The notes under the pieces: model-generated
What the model was told of the DNA's origin: nothing
What the model saw: the letters and a program-made list of their open reading frames with translations, nothing else
Database searches by the model: none
Translations under genes and position numbers: made by a program
Assembly: GCA_031769625.1 (NCBI GenBank)
Contig: JAUIMM010000001.1
Span: 1 to 64,000, forward strand
Direction: 5' to 3'
DNA from: Taudactylus pleione
Taxonomy: Eukaryota > Chordata > Amphibia > Anura > Myobatrachidae
Length of the DNA: 64,000 nucleotides
Shown: piece after piece, positions 32,422-43,919 of the stretch
Layout of the letters: every line of letters begins with the position of its first letter
Numbering within the stretch: the stretch's first letter is position 1

Positions 32422-33918
32422 AACAATATTTAGTTTTTTTCTTCTATATGTAAAAATTGTGCTTCGGATACTTATGTCCAACAGTTATATCACTGCTACT
32501 GTGCTCATATTATATTGTATGTTTTGTAATTATATCACTTGATGTGCTCCCCCTTTCTTGGGTGATATATTATGTATTTTGTTGCTCCGACGCACTCTAA
32601 TAAAATGTTATTAAAAAAAACCAAAAACTATTGTATTTTACAGTGGAACTACAGGTGCCAGCATGCCTGCCCTTTTGCATTTGTGGAACTACAATTGCAA
32701 GCAGGCGGCCGGACCCTACACCTCCACTATAAAATAAATATAAAAAAAAACACAGTACACAGACAACGTCCGCTGATTGGCTCCAGTTCCTGACAGTTCC
32801 CACGTGGACTGGTCAGTGAGTCAGGAGCCAATCAGCGGCCGCTCTACAGTTAGCGCCCGTTGATTGGCTGGCGGCTCCTGACAGTTCACACTGATCAGTC
32901 AGGAGCCGGGTAGCGGTGTATGTGGTCACACACATACACCGCTACAGTAAGTATATGGATCGGGTGCCGGTTTGTTTGTTTTCCACGACCCCTGGATGCT
33001 ACGGAGACAGCGTGAGGATGGAGGTGAGTATAGGATCTTTTTTTCAGGTACTCCAAACGGATTCTATGGGAACAAGTGGACCTGAACATCTGGCAGCAGG
33101 TACGTATGTGTGAGTGAGGTAGGTAAGTGTGTAATAAAGTTGTACTAGACAATGTCTGTGTACTGTGTTTTTTTAACTATTATTTTTACAGTGGAGGTAC
33201 GGGTGCCGGCCGCCTGCTGGCATTTGTAGTTCCACAAGTGCAAAAGGGCAGGCAGACCAAGCCTGGGGTTTCGGGAGAGGGGGGACCCCTTCTTGGGGGG
33301 GTCCCCACCTCCCCTGAGATTCCTGGCTTGGGCTGACCGGCTTGGGGAGTGAATGCTTTGGCCATGGAGCCTCGGTGATAGGGTCTCCTGGCTGTGGCAT
33401 TACACACCGGTTGGTTTGAGTCCGGTGCTGGTCTTAAATATAGGGGGACCCCTACGCATCTCCCCCCCCCCCCCCCATATTTGAAACCAGGACAGGCCCT
33501 GCAGCCAGGTGCTGGGTCCTAAATTACGGTGGAAGCCTACATGTGTTGTTCCCCGTAATTTTAGGAACCAGGACTGTCTATGCTTTGGGACCCTACACCA
33601 TTTTTTTTTTTTACATTTAATCCGTTTTTTGCAGCTACAGCACACAAGCAGCCTTCGCATATCTCACTGATATGTGCAGGCTGCTTGCCTGGGAGAGTTA
33701 GGCAGAGAGAAGACACTGCAATCACGGGTGAGTAATCTCCTTCAATACGTACTACTCAGGGGAGATATCTTCACCATCGGCCAACTCACTCTCAGCTAAA
33801 CTCACTTCTTAGTAAAGTTGTGAGCTTAAGGAGCCTCAAATCACCCGAGTTTTGCCGATGCTAATTTAGTTGAATAAAAAAAAAATAGACCAGACTTGAT
33901 TCTTAGTAAATTTACCCC

Positions 33919-34063
33919 CAACTGTCACCCCAAATACTGCCAAACATCACTGGCAGTTGGTGTGACTCCCATATTTGAATATTGGATTGCGCTGCAGCCC
34001 CACCTCTGAAGACACCACTCTACCCAGACAATGAGCTTACAGTCCCACAGCACTTGGGACGTG
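33919..34063. repeat. Right arm of the outer inverted repeat and flank
   Basis: Pairs with 26940-27000 (see that entry). The remainder up to 34063 is unassigned. Confidence 0.55.
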
Positions 34064-34582
34064 GGACCTTATTCAGACCCGCTCGCAAGCGGGTCGATGT
34101 TTAGGCCCTGCGCACGCGCAGCGGCCGCACTGCGCGTGCCCAAGCCACGGAGCGAGAAAGAAATTATCTCGCTCCGGGGCTCGCTACCAACGGGGCGGCG
34201 GTCAATGTTGATCGACAGCTCGCCCCGTTTAATGGGAGGGGGGGTGGGTTCACAAACGGAGGCGTTCCTTAAGGAACGCATGCCGTTTTGTGGGCGGCCG
34301 CACTGACATCAGCAGTGATGTCAGTGGGGAGCTTCCTGCTCGATCAGAGCAGGAAGCTCCCTGGGGCTTGCGGTTGCCGAGACCCAACCTTAGGGTCTCG
34401 TCGCAAGCCCCGATGGTCGCGATGGTCTTGACCATCGCGACCATCAACCTGGTCGGTCGCTAAAGCTGTGGGTGGTAACCCACAGCTTAGCTAGCGACCA
34501 GGAGGCCGCACTTCAAAACACAAGCGGCTGCCCACATTCAGTGCGACCGCTCGCATTTTGCGAGCGCCTCTGAATGAGGGCC
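34064..34582 (+). mobile_element. GGGCCTGATTCAGA-type TIR element, subfamily A, multi-hairpin
   Basis: Ends GGACCTTATTCAGACCC and CTCTGAATGAGGGCC; the flanks GTG and ATG match at two of three bases. Internal hairpins in order: 34262-34279 (GCGTTCCTTAAGGAACGC, a perfect palindrome), 34301-34326, 34327-34361 (GGGAGCTTCCTGCTC stem), about 34363-34410, 34412-34445 (16-bp stem, 2-nt loop) and about 34453-34499. Non-coding. Confidence 0.85.
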
Positions 34583-34589
34583 ATGATGC

Positions 34590-35488
34590 TTTGTCACCCA
34601 ATCACGTCGGTCGAGAGGAAACATTTTACCAATTTTCACCCCCTCAAGGAGTCAAATTTCAAAAAATCCCTACTAAGAGGGTGCTTATGTCATGAAAGGA
34701 ATATACTCCCTGATTTTCATGTTTGTAGGTCAAGAGGTCTCGGCAGGGCGTTGAGTCAGTGGGTCAGTAAGGACATTTGTTTATATATATATGTGTGTGT
34801 ATTAGCTGATGTACCCGGTTTCACCTGGGTAGACCTTAGATATTTACTGTTTCCATTTTTATCTCACCACTCCAGTGACACATCAATCCTTCACCTGTAA
34901 AGTAAGGCATCCCTTCCCTCACTGCTATAGTAAGACATTATCTTCCCTTACCTGTATACTAACACATTCCACTCACTCACCTCTGTAGTAACACATTTCA
35001 CTCACTCACCTCTATAGTAACACATTTCACTCACTCACCTCTGTAGTAACACATTCCACTCACTCACCTCTGTAGTAACACATTTCCCTCCCTCGCCCAT
35101 GTTGTATCACATTCCCCTCACACATCTATGTAGAAATACAATCCGTCCCTCACATCTGTAGTAACTTATTCCCCTCCCTCACCTCTGGAGTAACACATTC
35201 CTTTCCCTCACCTCTGGAATAACACCTTATCCCTGCTCATCACCGTAGTAACACATTCCTCTCCCTCACCTCTGTAGTAACACATTCCCTTCCTTCACCC
35301 GTAGTAACACATACATACATGCATGTCAGGCAGGACATTGCACAGGGGAGGAAACATTTTAGCCCCTTTCACCCTCTTAGGAGTCAAATTTTGAAAAATC
35401 CCTTCTTAGTGGGCACCTACATCAGGTCCAGGGGTTTGGGCTGGGCATTGATGAGTCAGTCAGGACATTTGTTTTATATATATATACA
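34590..35488. repeat. Dispersed repeat with internal minisatellite
   Basis: Two related outer segments (about 34600-34790 and 35335-35480) share GAGTCAAATTT, AAAAATCCCT, GGGCGTTGA/GGGCATTGATGAGTCAGT and GGACATTTGTTT. They flank TGATGTACCCGGTTTCACC and a degenerate 29-bp minisatellite (34905-35315; TCTGTAGTAACACATTCCAC). No coding sequence recognised. Confidence 0.65.
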
Positions 35489-35853
35489 AGAGTGGAGAAG
35501 GTAGCGCCTCCTATTGCAGTATTGTATAGTGAATTTTAACCACCACCAGGTGCAATCACCTCTATGTGGATGGGGGTGTACCTTGAAAAGTGGATGTTGT
35601 TCAGTAGAGCCTAGTTTATTGTAGGATCCTACAATAAACTAGGATCTACTGAACAACATCCCCCACCCAGTTATGATATCGGGTTGTTCATAGGATCCTG
35701 AGATTGCGGACTAATAAGGTCATTCGTGTTGTTAAAAAGTGGTGTTTCCACTTTCCAAGGTACACCCCCATCCACATAGAGGTGATTGCACCTGGTGGTG
35801 GTTAAAATTCATTATACAATACTGCACTAGGAGGCGCTCCCTTCTCCACCCTT
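35489..35853. mobile_element. Foldback element with ~105-bp inverted arms
   Basis: 35489-35595 (GAGAAGGTAGCGCCTCCTAT ... GGGGGTGTACCTTG) is almost the exact reverse complement of 35748-35853 (CAAGGTACACCCCC ... GGAGGCGCTCCCTTCTCC). Between them a second near-perfect palindrome at about 35595-35663 is centred on GTAGGATCCTAC. The whole unit could fold on itself. No open frame. Confidence 0.85.
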
Positions 35854-35862
35854 TAATTTTAT

Positions 35863-36454
35863 GGACCTCATTCAGAGTCGGTCGTAAGCGGCCGCTCGGT
35901 CGTACCCAGCGATGTTCGCAAAACAGCGCATGCGTAAGTTTCACAATGCGCGTGCGCAATCTAGTTGTTGCGATCGGAAATTTCTCTCTCCTTCAACTTG
36001 GCCAGGTCGTTAGTTTGAGTGACAGGATGAGGCGTTTGTGGGTGGTAACAGGGGAAGGTGCTTGTGAACGGGGGAGTGGAGATCTGAATGCAGGCGTGCA
36101 TGACTATGCAAATGGCGTTTTATGGGAGTGCATAATTAAATTAAGTAGTGTCATGGCACATGTGACATGGGAGGTTTTTACACTGATTTGATCGTAGTGC
36201 TTAAGAGAGGGTATGGTCAACCTTAAGCTCTACGACCAGCTCCGATGGTCTCGATTAATCCTTATATGCCCGGAGATGACGTGTAATGCGAACGAGAAGG
36301 GGGCGTGGTTTTAGTCTTACGGCCGCATCCTCCCCTCGCTCATCCAGCTAACGATCCCATCTTAACGACGCAACTTGCGAGCGCTTCATTTGCATATCCG
36401 GCCCCTTTTCCCTTACGACCGAGCGGCCGCAATGACCGACTCTGAATGAGGTCC
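35863..36454. mobile_element. GGGCCTGATTCAGA-type TIR element, subfamily B (592 bp)
   Basis: GGACCTCATTCAGAGTCGGT ... CCGACTCTGAATGAGGTCC. Flanks TAT and TAG agree at two of three bases. Same internal landmarks as 27280-27878, for example GTGGGTGGTAACAGGGGAAG. Confidence 0.85.
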
Positions 36455-36780
36455 TAGATGCTGTCGGAACAACAGTCTATGGGAGAAGAAGCAGCCACCC
36501 TTGAGATTTGGGGAGTGCATCTGTCAAGGATTAATAACACATTAATCTGACTGAATACAGACAGAGCGCCGTTACCACTTTTTCTTTATATATATATATA
36601 TATTATAGTACCTATACCCTGTATACACACTATATACATTGCACACCCACAGCAGGTGTAGTGTCCGTGTATATATAAAATTCTTTAAGTAACATTTCTA
36701 TCACTTCATCATCCTCAGTTCAACAATATGTTGTTGACATTTTGAATGTCAACAACGTACGTGTCGACTAATTAACCTTC
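36455..36780. other. Spacer with a single diverged satellite monomer
   Basis: A TA-microsatellite (about 36585-36605) is followed by one diverged copy of the 76-77 bp satellite unit at about 36603-36680: TATACACACTATATACATTG, CACACCCACAGCAGG. The rest is unassigned. Confidence 0.6.
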
Positions 36781-39700
36781 CGGTAACGGTGCTGGTTAGA
36801 GGACTGGGATGTGATAACAATGTATAGATACAGGAGTGGGGTATGGTAACAGTGCTGGATAGAGGACTGGGATGTGATAACAATGTATAGATACAGGAGT
36901 GGGGTATGGTAACGGTGCTGGTTAGAGGACTGGGATGTGATAACAATGTATAGATACAGGAGTGGGGTAGGGTAACGATGCTGGTTAGAGGACTGGGATG
37001 TGATAACAATGTATAGATACAGGAGTGGGGTATGGTAACGGTGCTGGTTAGAGGACTGGGATGTGATAACAATGTATAGATACAGGAGTGGGGTATGGTA
37101 ACGGTGCTGGTTAGAGGACTGGGATGTGATAACAATGTATAGATACAGGAGTGGGGTATGGTAACAGTGCTGGTTAGAGGACTGGGATGTGATAACAATA
37201 TATAGATACAGGAGTTGGGTATGGTAACGATGCTGGTTAGAGGACTGGGATGTGATAACAATGTATAGATACAGGAATGGGGTAGGGTAACGATGCTGGT
37301 TAGAGGACTGGGATGTGATAACAATGTATAGATACAGGAGTAGGGTATGGTACCGGTGCTGGTTAGAGGACTGGGATGTGATAACAATGTATAGATACAG
37401 GAGTGTGGTATGGTAACGGTGCTGGTTAGAGGACGGGGATGTGATAACAATGTATAGATACAGGAGTGGGGAATTGTAACGGTGCAGGTTAGAGGACTGG
37501 GATGTGATAACAATGTATAGATAGAGGAGTGGGGTATGGTAACGGTGCTGGTTAGAGGACTGGGATGTGATAACAATGTATAGATAGAGGAGTGGGGTAT
37601 GGTAACAGTGCTGGTTAGAGGACGGGGATGTGATAACAATGTATAGATACAGGAGTGGGGTATGGTAACGGTGCTGGTTAGAGGACGGGGATGTGATAAC
37701 AATGTATAGATACAGGAGTGGGGTATGGTAACGGTGCTGGTTAGAGGACGGGGATGTGATAACAATGTATAGATACAGGAGTGGGGTATGGTAACGGTGC
37801 TGGTTAGAGGACTGGGATGTGATAACAATGTATAGATACAGGAGTGGTGTATGGTAAAAATGCTGGTTAGAGGACTGGGATGTGATAACAATGTATAGAT
37901 ACAGGAGTGGTGTTTGGTAAAAATGCTGGTTAGAGGACTGGGATGTGATAACAATGTATAGATACAGGAGTGGGGTATAGTAACGGTGCTGGTTAGAGGA
38001 CTGGGATGTGATAACAATGTATAGATACAGGAGTGGGGTAGGGTAACGATGCTGGTTAGAGGACTGGGATGTGATAACAATGTATAGATACAGGAGTGGG
38101 GTATGGTAACGTGCTGGTTAGAGGAATATGATGTGATAACAATGTATAGATACAGGAGTGGGGTATGGTAACAGTGTTGGTTAGAGGACTGGAATGTGAT
38201 AACAATGTATAGATACAGGAGTGGGGTATGGTAACAGTGTTGGTTAGAGGACTGGGATGTGATAACAATGTATAGATACAGGAGTGGGGTATTGTAATAG
38301 TGCTGGTTAGAGGACTAGGATGTGATAACAATGTATAGATATAGGAGTGGGGTATGGTAACGGTGCTGGTTAGAGGACGGGGATGTGATAACAATGTATA
38401 GATACAGGAGTGGGGTAGGGTAACGGTGCTGGTTAGAGGACTGGGATGTGATAACAATGTATAGATACAGGAGTGGGGAATGGTAACGGTGCTGGTTAGA
38501 GGACTGGGATGTGATAACAATGTATAGATACAGGAGTGGGGTATGGTAACAGTGCTGGTTAGAGGACTGGGATGTGATAACAATGTATAGATACAGGAGT
38601 GGGGAATGGTAACGGTGCTGGTTAGAGGACTGGGATGTGATAACAATGTATAGATACAGGAGTGGTGTATGGTAAAAATGCTGGTTAGAGGACTGGGATG
38701 TGATAACAATGTATAGATACAGGAGTGGTGTTTGGTAAAAATGCTGGTTAGAGGACTGGGATGTGATAACAATGTATAGATACAGGAGTGGGGTATAGTA
38801 ACGGTGCTGGTTAGAGGACTGGGATGTGATAACAATGTATAGATACAGGAGTGGGGTAGGGTAACGATGCTGGTTAGAGGACTGGGATGTGATAACAATG
38901 TATAGATACAGGAGTGGGGTATGGTAACGGTGCTGGTTAGAGGAATATGATGTGATAACAATGTATAGATACAGGAGTGGGGTATGGTAACAGTGTTGGT
39001 TAGAGGACTGGAATGTGATAACAATGTATAGATACAGGAGTGGGGTATGGTAACAGTGTTGGTTAGAGGACTGGGATGTGATAACAATGTATAGATACAG
39101 GAGTGGGGTATGGTAACAGTGTTGGTTAGAGGACTGGGATGTGATAACAATGTATAGATACAGGAGTGGGGTATTGTAACAGTGCTGGTTAGAGGACTGG
39201 GATGTGATAACAATGTATAGATATAGGAGTGGGGTATGGTAACGGTGCTGGTTAGAGGACGGGGATGTGATAACAATGTATAGATACAGGAGTGGGGTAG
39301 GGTAACGATGCTGGTTAGAGGACTGGGATGTGATAACAATGTATAGATACAGGAGTGGGGAATGGTAACGGTGCTGGTTAGAGGACTGGGATGTGATAAC
39401 AATGTATAGATACAGGAGTGGGGTATGGTAACAGTGCTGGTTAGAGGACTGGGATGTGATAACAATGTATAGATACAGGAGTGGTGTTTGGTAAAAATGC
39501 TGGTTAGAGGACTGGGATGTGATAACAATGTATAGATACAGGAGTGGGGTATAGTAACGGTGCTGGTTAGAGGACTGGGATGTGATAACAATGTATAGAT
39601 ACAGGAGTGGGGTATGGTAACGGTGCTGGTTAGAGGACTGGGATGTGATAACAATGTATAGATACAGGAGTGGTGTATGGTAAAAATGCTGGTTAGAGGA

Positions 39701-40375
39701 CTGGGATGTGATAACAATGTATAGATACAGGAGTGGTGTTTGGTAAAAATGCTGGTTAGAGGACTGGGATGTGATAACAATGTATAGATACAGGAGTGGG
39801 GTATAGTAACGGTGCTGGTTAGAGGACTGGGATGTGATAACAATGTATAGATACAGGAGTGGGGTAGGGTAACGATGCTGGTTAGAGGACTGGGATGTGA
39901 TAACAATGTATAGATACAGGAGTGGGGTATGGTAACGGTGCTGGTTAGAGGAATATGATGTGATAACAATGTATAGATACAGGAGTGGGGTATGGTAACA
40001 GTGCTGGTTAGAGGACTGGGATGTGATAACAATGTATAGATACAGGAGTGGGGTATGGTAACGGTGCTGGTTAGAGGAATATGATGTGATAACAATGTAT
40101 AGATACAGGAGTGGGGTATGGTAACAGTGCTGGTTAGAGGACTGGGATGTGATAACAATGTATAGATACAGGAGTGGGGTATGGTAACGGTGCTGGTTAG
40201 AGGACTGGGATGTGATAACAATGTATAGATACAGGAATGGGGTATGGTAACGGTGCTGGTTAGAGGACTGGGATGTGATAACAATGTATAGATACAGGAG
40301 TGGGGTATGGTAACGGTGCTGGTTAGAGGACTGGGATGTGATAACAATGTATAGATACAGGACTGGCACATGATA
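36781..40375. repeat. 63-bp minisatellite array in GABBR1 intron
   Basis: About 57 units; each joins two half-units, GTAACGGTGCTGGTTAGAGG + ACTGGGATGT and GATAACAATGTATAGATACA + GGAGTGGGGTATG. Because 63 is divisible by three, minus-strand frames of 780, 684 and 443 codons stay open with a 21-residue period (HSCIYTLLSHPSPLTSTVTI). Blocks are duplicated: the GGTGTATGGTAAAAATG unit followed by the GGTGTTTGGTAAAAATG unit recurs near 37850, 38665 and 39675. Confidence 0.97.
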
Positions 40376-41186
40376 ACGATACTACTGGGATATAACAACT
40401 GTATATGTTGGAATATGGGGACTGGGATAGGATAATACTATCAGGATCACAGGGCATAATAAATTTGGCCCGTATTCAATTAGAAGTGAAAAGCCGAGAT
40501 CCGGAATTTTTTTTTCGCCTGTCGCAAACTTATTTCCATATTCAATTCCACCTGCTTTTCCCGTATATGCAATGCAATGTAATAGGTGAAAAAAAAATTT
40601 GCCTCTGAATAGCAGGAGAAAAGAAGTGCAAAATTTTTGTTTTGGGGTACAAAGTTGGGAAAACACTCAGAACTCTTGGGACAGCCCCCAATGGACAACT
40701 GCGTCAAATAATTCCAGAAAAATATTATGAACACCCCGAAAAAGTACTTTGAATTTGAGAGCGAAAAAGCACAAAGTGTGGGGATAAGTTTGCAAACTAG
40801 TAAAATAAGGTTCTGGGGGTGCACTAACAAGGGGTCATGTGTTTTTGGAATTGCAGATGCTTTTATGACGGAGGAATTTCACTTTTATTTACAACTACAC
40901 TATATAGACAGTAAAAGATGCTAGCACCCTTTTTCAGGTACCCCAAATTTGCCAGGACTATTTATTTTCACCAGAAAATACTGCTTTATGCCATTCTTCA
41001 CCACTTGTGCAAAGACGCTAAATTAGAGGCTATTGTACCAACTAAAGTACCCCAAACAGTTTTATTAGGGCTATTCGGGCACTACTACATGGGTCCCCAA
41101 TGCTTCGGCATCTTTTTAGGGGGTTCAGGCTGATTTCCCCGATTCTGACACCACTTTCCGCCTGTTTTGACTTCACGTGTCTCCTT
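40376..41186. other. Decayed minisatellite edge and unassigned repeat
   Basis: 40376-40440 holds degraded relatives of the flanking minisatellite (ACTGGGATAGGATAATACTA). From about 40465 (GGCCCGTATTCAATTAGAAG) it resembles a dispersed repeat, but no matching right end was found. The open frames here show no domain. Confidence 0.4.
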
Positions 41187-41407
41187 TTTCTATTAGAGCA
41201 GAAAGTCCACTCGGGCTAGCAGGAGCCGAGACCCTCCCGCAGGGTCTCGACTCAAGCCCGATAATTGCGACTATCGCCAGGCCGCTCGCACTAGCCATGG
41301 GTGGTCATCCACAGCTTTGCAAACGGCCTGGAGGCCGAAAAAAACCCCCCAAAAACCCTGATTCAGAGCGAGTGCTCGCAAACAGCGAGCGCCTCTGAAT
41401 CAGGCCC
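41187..41407. mobile_element. 5'-truncated GGGCCTGATTCAGA-type TIR element, subfamily A
   Basis: Right end CGCCTCTGAATCAGGCCC is intact. The left break falls inside the second internal hairpin (only TATTAGAGCAGAAAGTCCAC remains). Later hairpins are retained in degraded form. Confidence 0.8.
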
Positions 41408-41546
41408 TGAGATATAATAACAATATCGGGAAATGGGACTGAGATATGATAAAGGATTACGGGACTATGGTTTGATAATACTATTGGAAATCTGCAGTTG
41501 TATATGATAACATCTTCTGGAAATGGGAGTGGGATATGATAACTTA
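41408..41546. repeat. Decayed minisatellite monomers
   Basis: Four or five diverged units such as ACTGAGATATGATAAAGGAT and AGTGGGATATGATAACTTAG bridge the 63-bp and 31-bp arrays. Confidence 0.65.
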
Positions 41547-41920
41547 GGGCCTGATTCAGTACGGATCGCAATAGCGATTATGCACCCAGTCTCACTGCGA
41601 TCATATGCTAATCCTCTGCGATTGCTATGCCATTGCACCACAACATAAGGACGCCCACCTTACCTCACACACATCCTCTGACCTTAATCAGGAATTGCTA
41701 ACTTCAATGCACGCTCTAAGGCCTTAGGCTGCGCAAGGCATCGCAGTGGATAATTTATGCACTCCCATGCAACGTCGTTCAAATGCATTGGCATGCCTGC
41801 ATTCCCCGACCACCCCCCCATCACCACCCACAAACGGCACTTCCTGTCAATCACTCTGCGATGGGTTTGCATAGTGATTGGTATGTGTACGCGCACTGCG
41901 ATCCTTGCTGAATCAGGCCC
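41547..41920. mobile_element. Short GGGCCTGATTCAG-ended TIR element (374 bp), subfamily C
   Basis: GGGCCTGATTCAGTACGGAT ... ATCCTTGCTGAATCAGGCCC; flanks TTA and TTT. The interior (GATTGCTATGC, CCACCCACAAACGGCA) is only distantly related to subfamily B. Confidence 0.83.
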
Positions 41921-41989
41921 TTTGACACTGCTATCACTACTATGGATAGTGTCAGGAGATGACACTACTATCACTACTATGATACTGGT

Positions 41990-43815
41990 GTCAGCATAGG
42001 GGCTGGGATATGATAGTGGTGTCAGGTCAGGGGCTGGGATATGATAGTGGTGTCAGGAGATGGGCTGGGATATGATAGTGGTGTCAGGAGACGGGCTGGG
42101 ATATGATAGTGGTGTCAGGAGACGGGCTGGGATGTGATAGTGGTGTCAGGAGATGGGCTGGGATATGATGGCGGTGTCAGGAGATGGGCTGGGATATGAT
42201 GGTGGTGTCAGGAGACGGGCTGAGATATGATAGGGGTGTCAGGAGACGGGCTGGGATGTGATAGTGGTGTCAGGAGATGGGCTGGGATATGATGGCGGTG
42301 TCAGGAGATGGGCTGGGATATGATAGTGGTGTCAGGACAGGGGCTGGGATGTGATAGTGGTGTCAGGAGACGGGCTGGGATGTGATAGTGGTGTCAGGTG
42401 TCAGGAGATGGGCTGGGATGTGATAGTGGTGTCAGGAGATGGGCTGAGATATGATAGTGGTGTCAGGAGATGGGCTGGGATATGATAGTGGTGTCAGGAC
42501 AGGGGCTGGGATATGATAGTGGTGTCAGCAGACGGGCTGGGATGTGAGAGTGGTGTCAGGAGATGGGCTGGGATATGATAGTGGTGTCAGGAGACGGGCT
42601 GGGATGTGATAGTGGTGTCAGGAGACGGGCTGGGATGTGATAGCGGTGTCAGGAGATGGGCTGGGATGTGATATTGGTGTCAGGAGATGGGCTGGGATAT
42701 GATAGTGGTGTCAGGAGACTGGCTGGGATATGATGGTGGTGTCAGGAGATGGGCTGGGATATGATAGCGGTGTCAGGAGACGGGCTGGGATATGATAGCG
42801 GTGTCAGGAGACGGGTTGGGATATGATAGCGGTGTCAGGAGACGGGCTGGGATATGATAGCGGTGTCAGGAGACGGGCTGGGATATGATAGCGGTGTCAG
42901 GAGACGGGCTGGGATATGATAGAGGTGTCAGGAGACGGGCTGGGATGTGATAGTGGTGTCAGGAGATGGGCTGGGATGTGATAGTGGTGTCAGGAGATGG
43001 GCTGGGATGTGATAGTGGTGTCAGGAGACGGGCTGGGATATGATAGTGGTGTCAGGAGATGGGCTGGGATATGATAGTGGTGTCAGGAGATGGGGTGTCA
43101 GGAGACGGGCTGGGATATGATAGTGGTGTCAGGAGACGGGCTGGGATATGATACTGGTGTCAGGAGATGGGCTGGGATATGATACTGGTGTCAGGAGACG
43201 GGCTGGGATATGATAGTGGTGTCAGGAGATGGGCTGGGATATGATACTGGTGTCAGGAGATGGGCTGGGATATGATACTGGTGTCAGGAGATGGGCTGAG
43301 ATATGATAGTGGTGTCAGGAGATGGGCTGGGATGTGATAGCGGTGTCAGGAGATGGGCTGGGATGTGATAGTGGTGTCAGGAGATGGGCTGGGATGTGAT
43401 GGTGGTGTCAGGAGATGGGCTGGGATATGATAGCGGTGTCAGGAGACGGGCTGGGATATGATAGTGGTGTCATGAGACGGGCTGGGATATGATAGTGGTG
43501 TCTGGAGATGGGCTGGGATATGATAGTGGTGTCAGGAGACGGGCTGTGATGTGATAGTGGTGTCAGGAGACGGGCTGGGATATGATGGTGGTGTCAGGAG
43601 ATGGGCTGTGATGTGATAGTGGTGTCAGGAGACGGGCTGGGATGTGATAGTGGTGTCAGCAGAGGGGCTGCGATATGATGGTGGTGTCAGGAGACGGGCT
43701 GGGATCTGATAGCGGTGTCAGGAGACGGGCTGGGATATGATAGTGGTGTCTGGAGACGGGCTGGGATATGATAGCGGTGGCTGTAGAAGTGGCGGTAATA
43801 TGATAGCGGTGTCAG
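41990..43815. repeat. 31-bp minisatellite array in GABBR1 intron
   Basis: About 58 units of GCTGGGATATGATAGTGGTG + TCAGGAGATGG, with A/G variation (GAGACGG, GATGTGATAG, GATAGCGG). Two partial-unit insertions occur (near 42397 and 43093). Confidence 0.96.
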
Positions 43816-43919
43816 ACATACATTAATCTCTTCATCAGGCTTACTCCTAGAACCAATAAGATGTAAAAATTTAAATATCTAAAACTGTATCACATTTATT
43901 CAAGAAGAACATTTGCCCC

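Larger units (their letters stand above)
28418..32622 (+). pseudogene. 5'-truncated L1-like LINE, ORF2 C-terminal remnant and 3' UTR, with nested insertions
   Basis: A 17-bp target duplication AAAAACTATTGTATTTT bounds it at 28401-28417 and 32623-32639, and it ends with AATAAAATGTTATT plus an A run. Coding remnants match the L1 ORF2 region after the RT: FKYLGIQITSNLHKLYTENF, LFGRIALIKSIIFPKLTYLM and FTKFIWQGKK at 28450-28740, then ALAFPDIQAF. Next comes 29954-30370 (IWGNPDFPPSLQNAWCHTW), then FWSCSRIKKFWYKVLHFINQ near 30880-30945, and YKKWEPYFPTLP near 31660-31690. Frames are broken by stops and shifts, so it is dead. Two TIR elements (28896-29950), a hAT-like fragment (30634-30840) and a third TIR element (31029-31489) interrupt it. 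Confidence 0.85.
27002..33918 (-). mobile_element. Large foldback-like element, copy 2 of GGGGTAAATTTACTAAG family, nested
   Basis: Starts GGGGTAAATTTACTAAG, ends CTTAGTAAATTTACCCC, flanked by CAA (26999-27001, 33919-33921). It is in reverse orientation to 17554-18681: its right end (33640-33750) is the reverse complement of that copy's left part. Inner arms also mirror each other: 28160-28390 is an imperfect reverse complement of about 33220-33470, including GGAGACCCTATCACCG/CGGTGATAGGGTCTCC. The loop holds an L1 LINE (28418-32622), and a TIR element sits in the left arm (27280-27878). No transposase recognised. Confidence 0.7.

Noticed and set aside
31927..32542. Proline/serine-rich and Gly/Glu/Arg-rich frames
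   Set aside because: Low-complexity translation of the CT tract in both strands.
36749..40398. Minus-strand frames of 443, 684 and 780 codons with a 21-residue period
   Set aside because: The 63-bp unit is divisible by three, so two minus-strand frames stay open over the array. No promoter, start context or domain supports a repeat protein.
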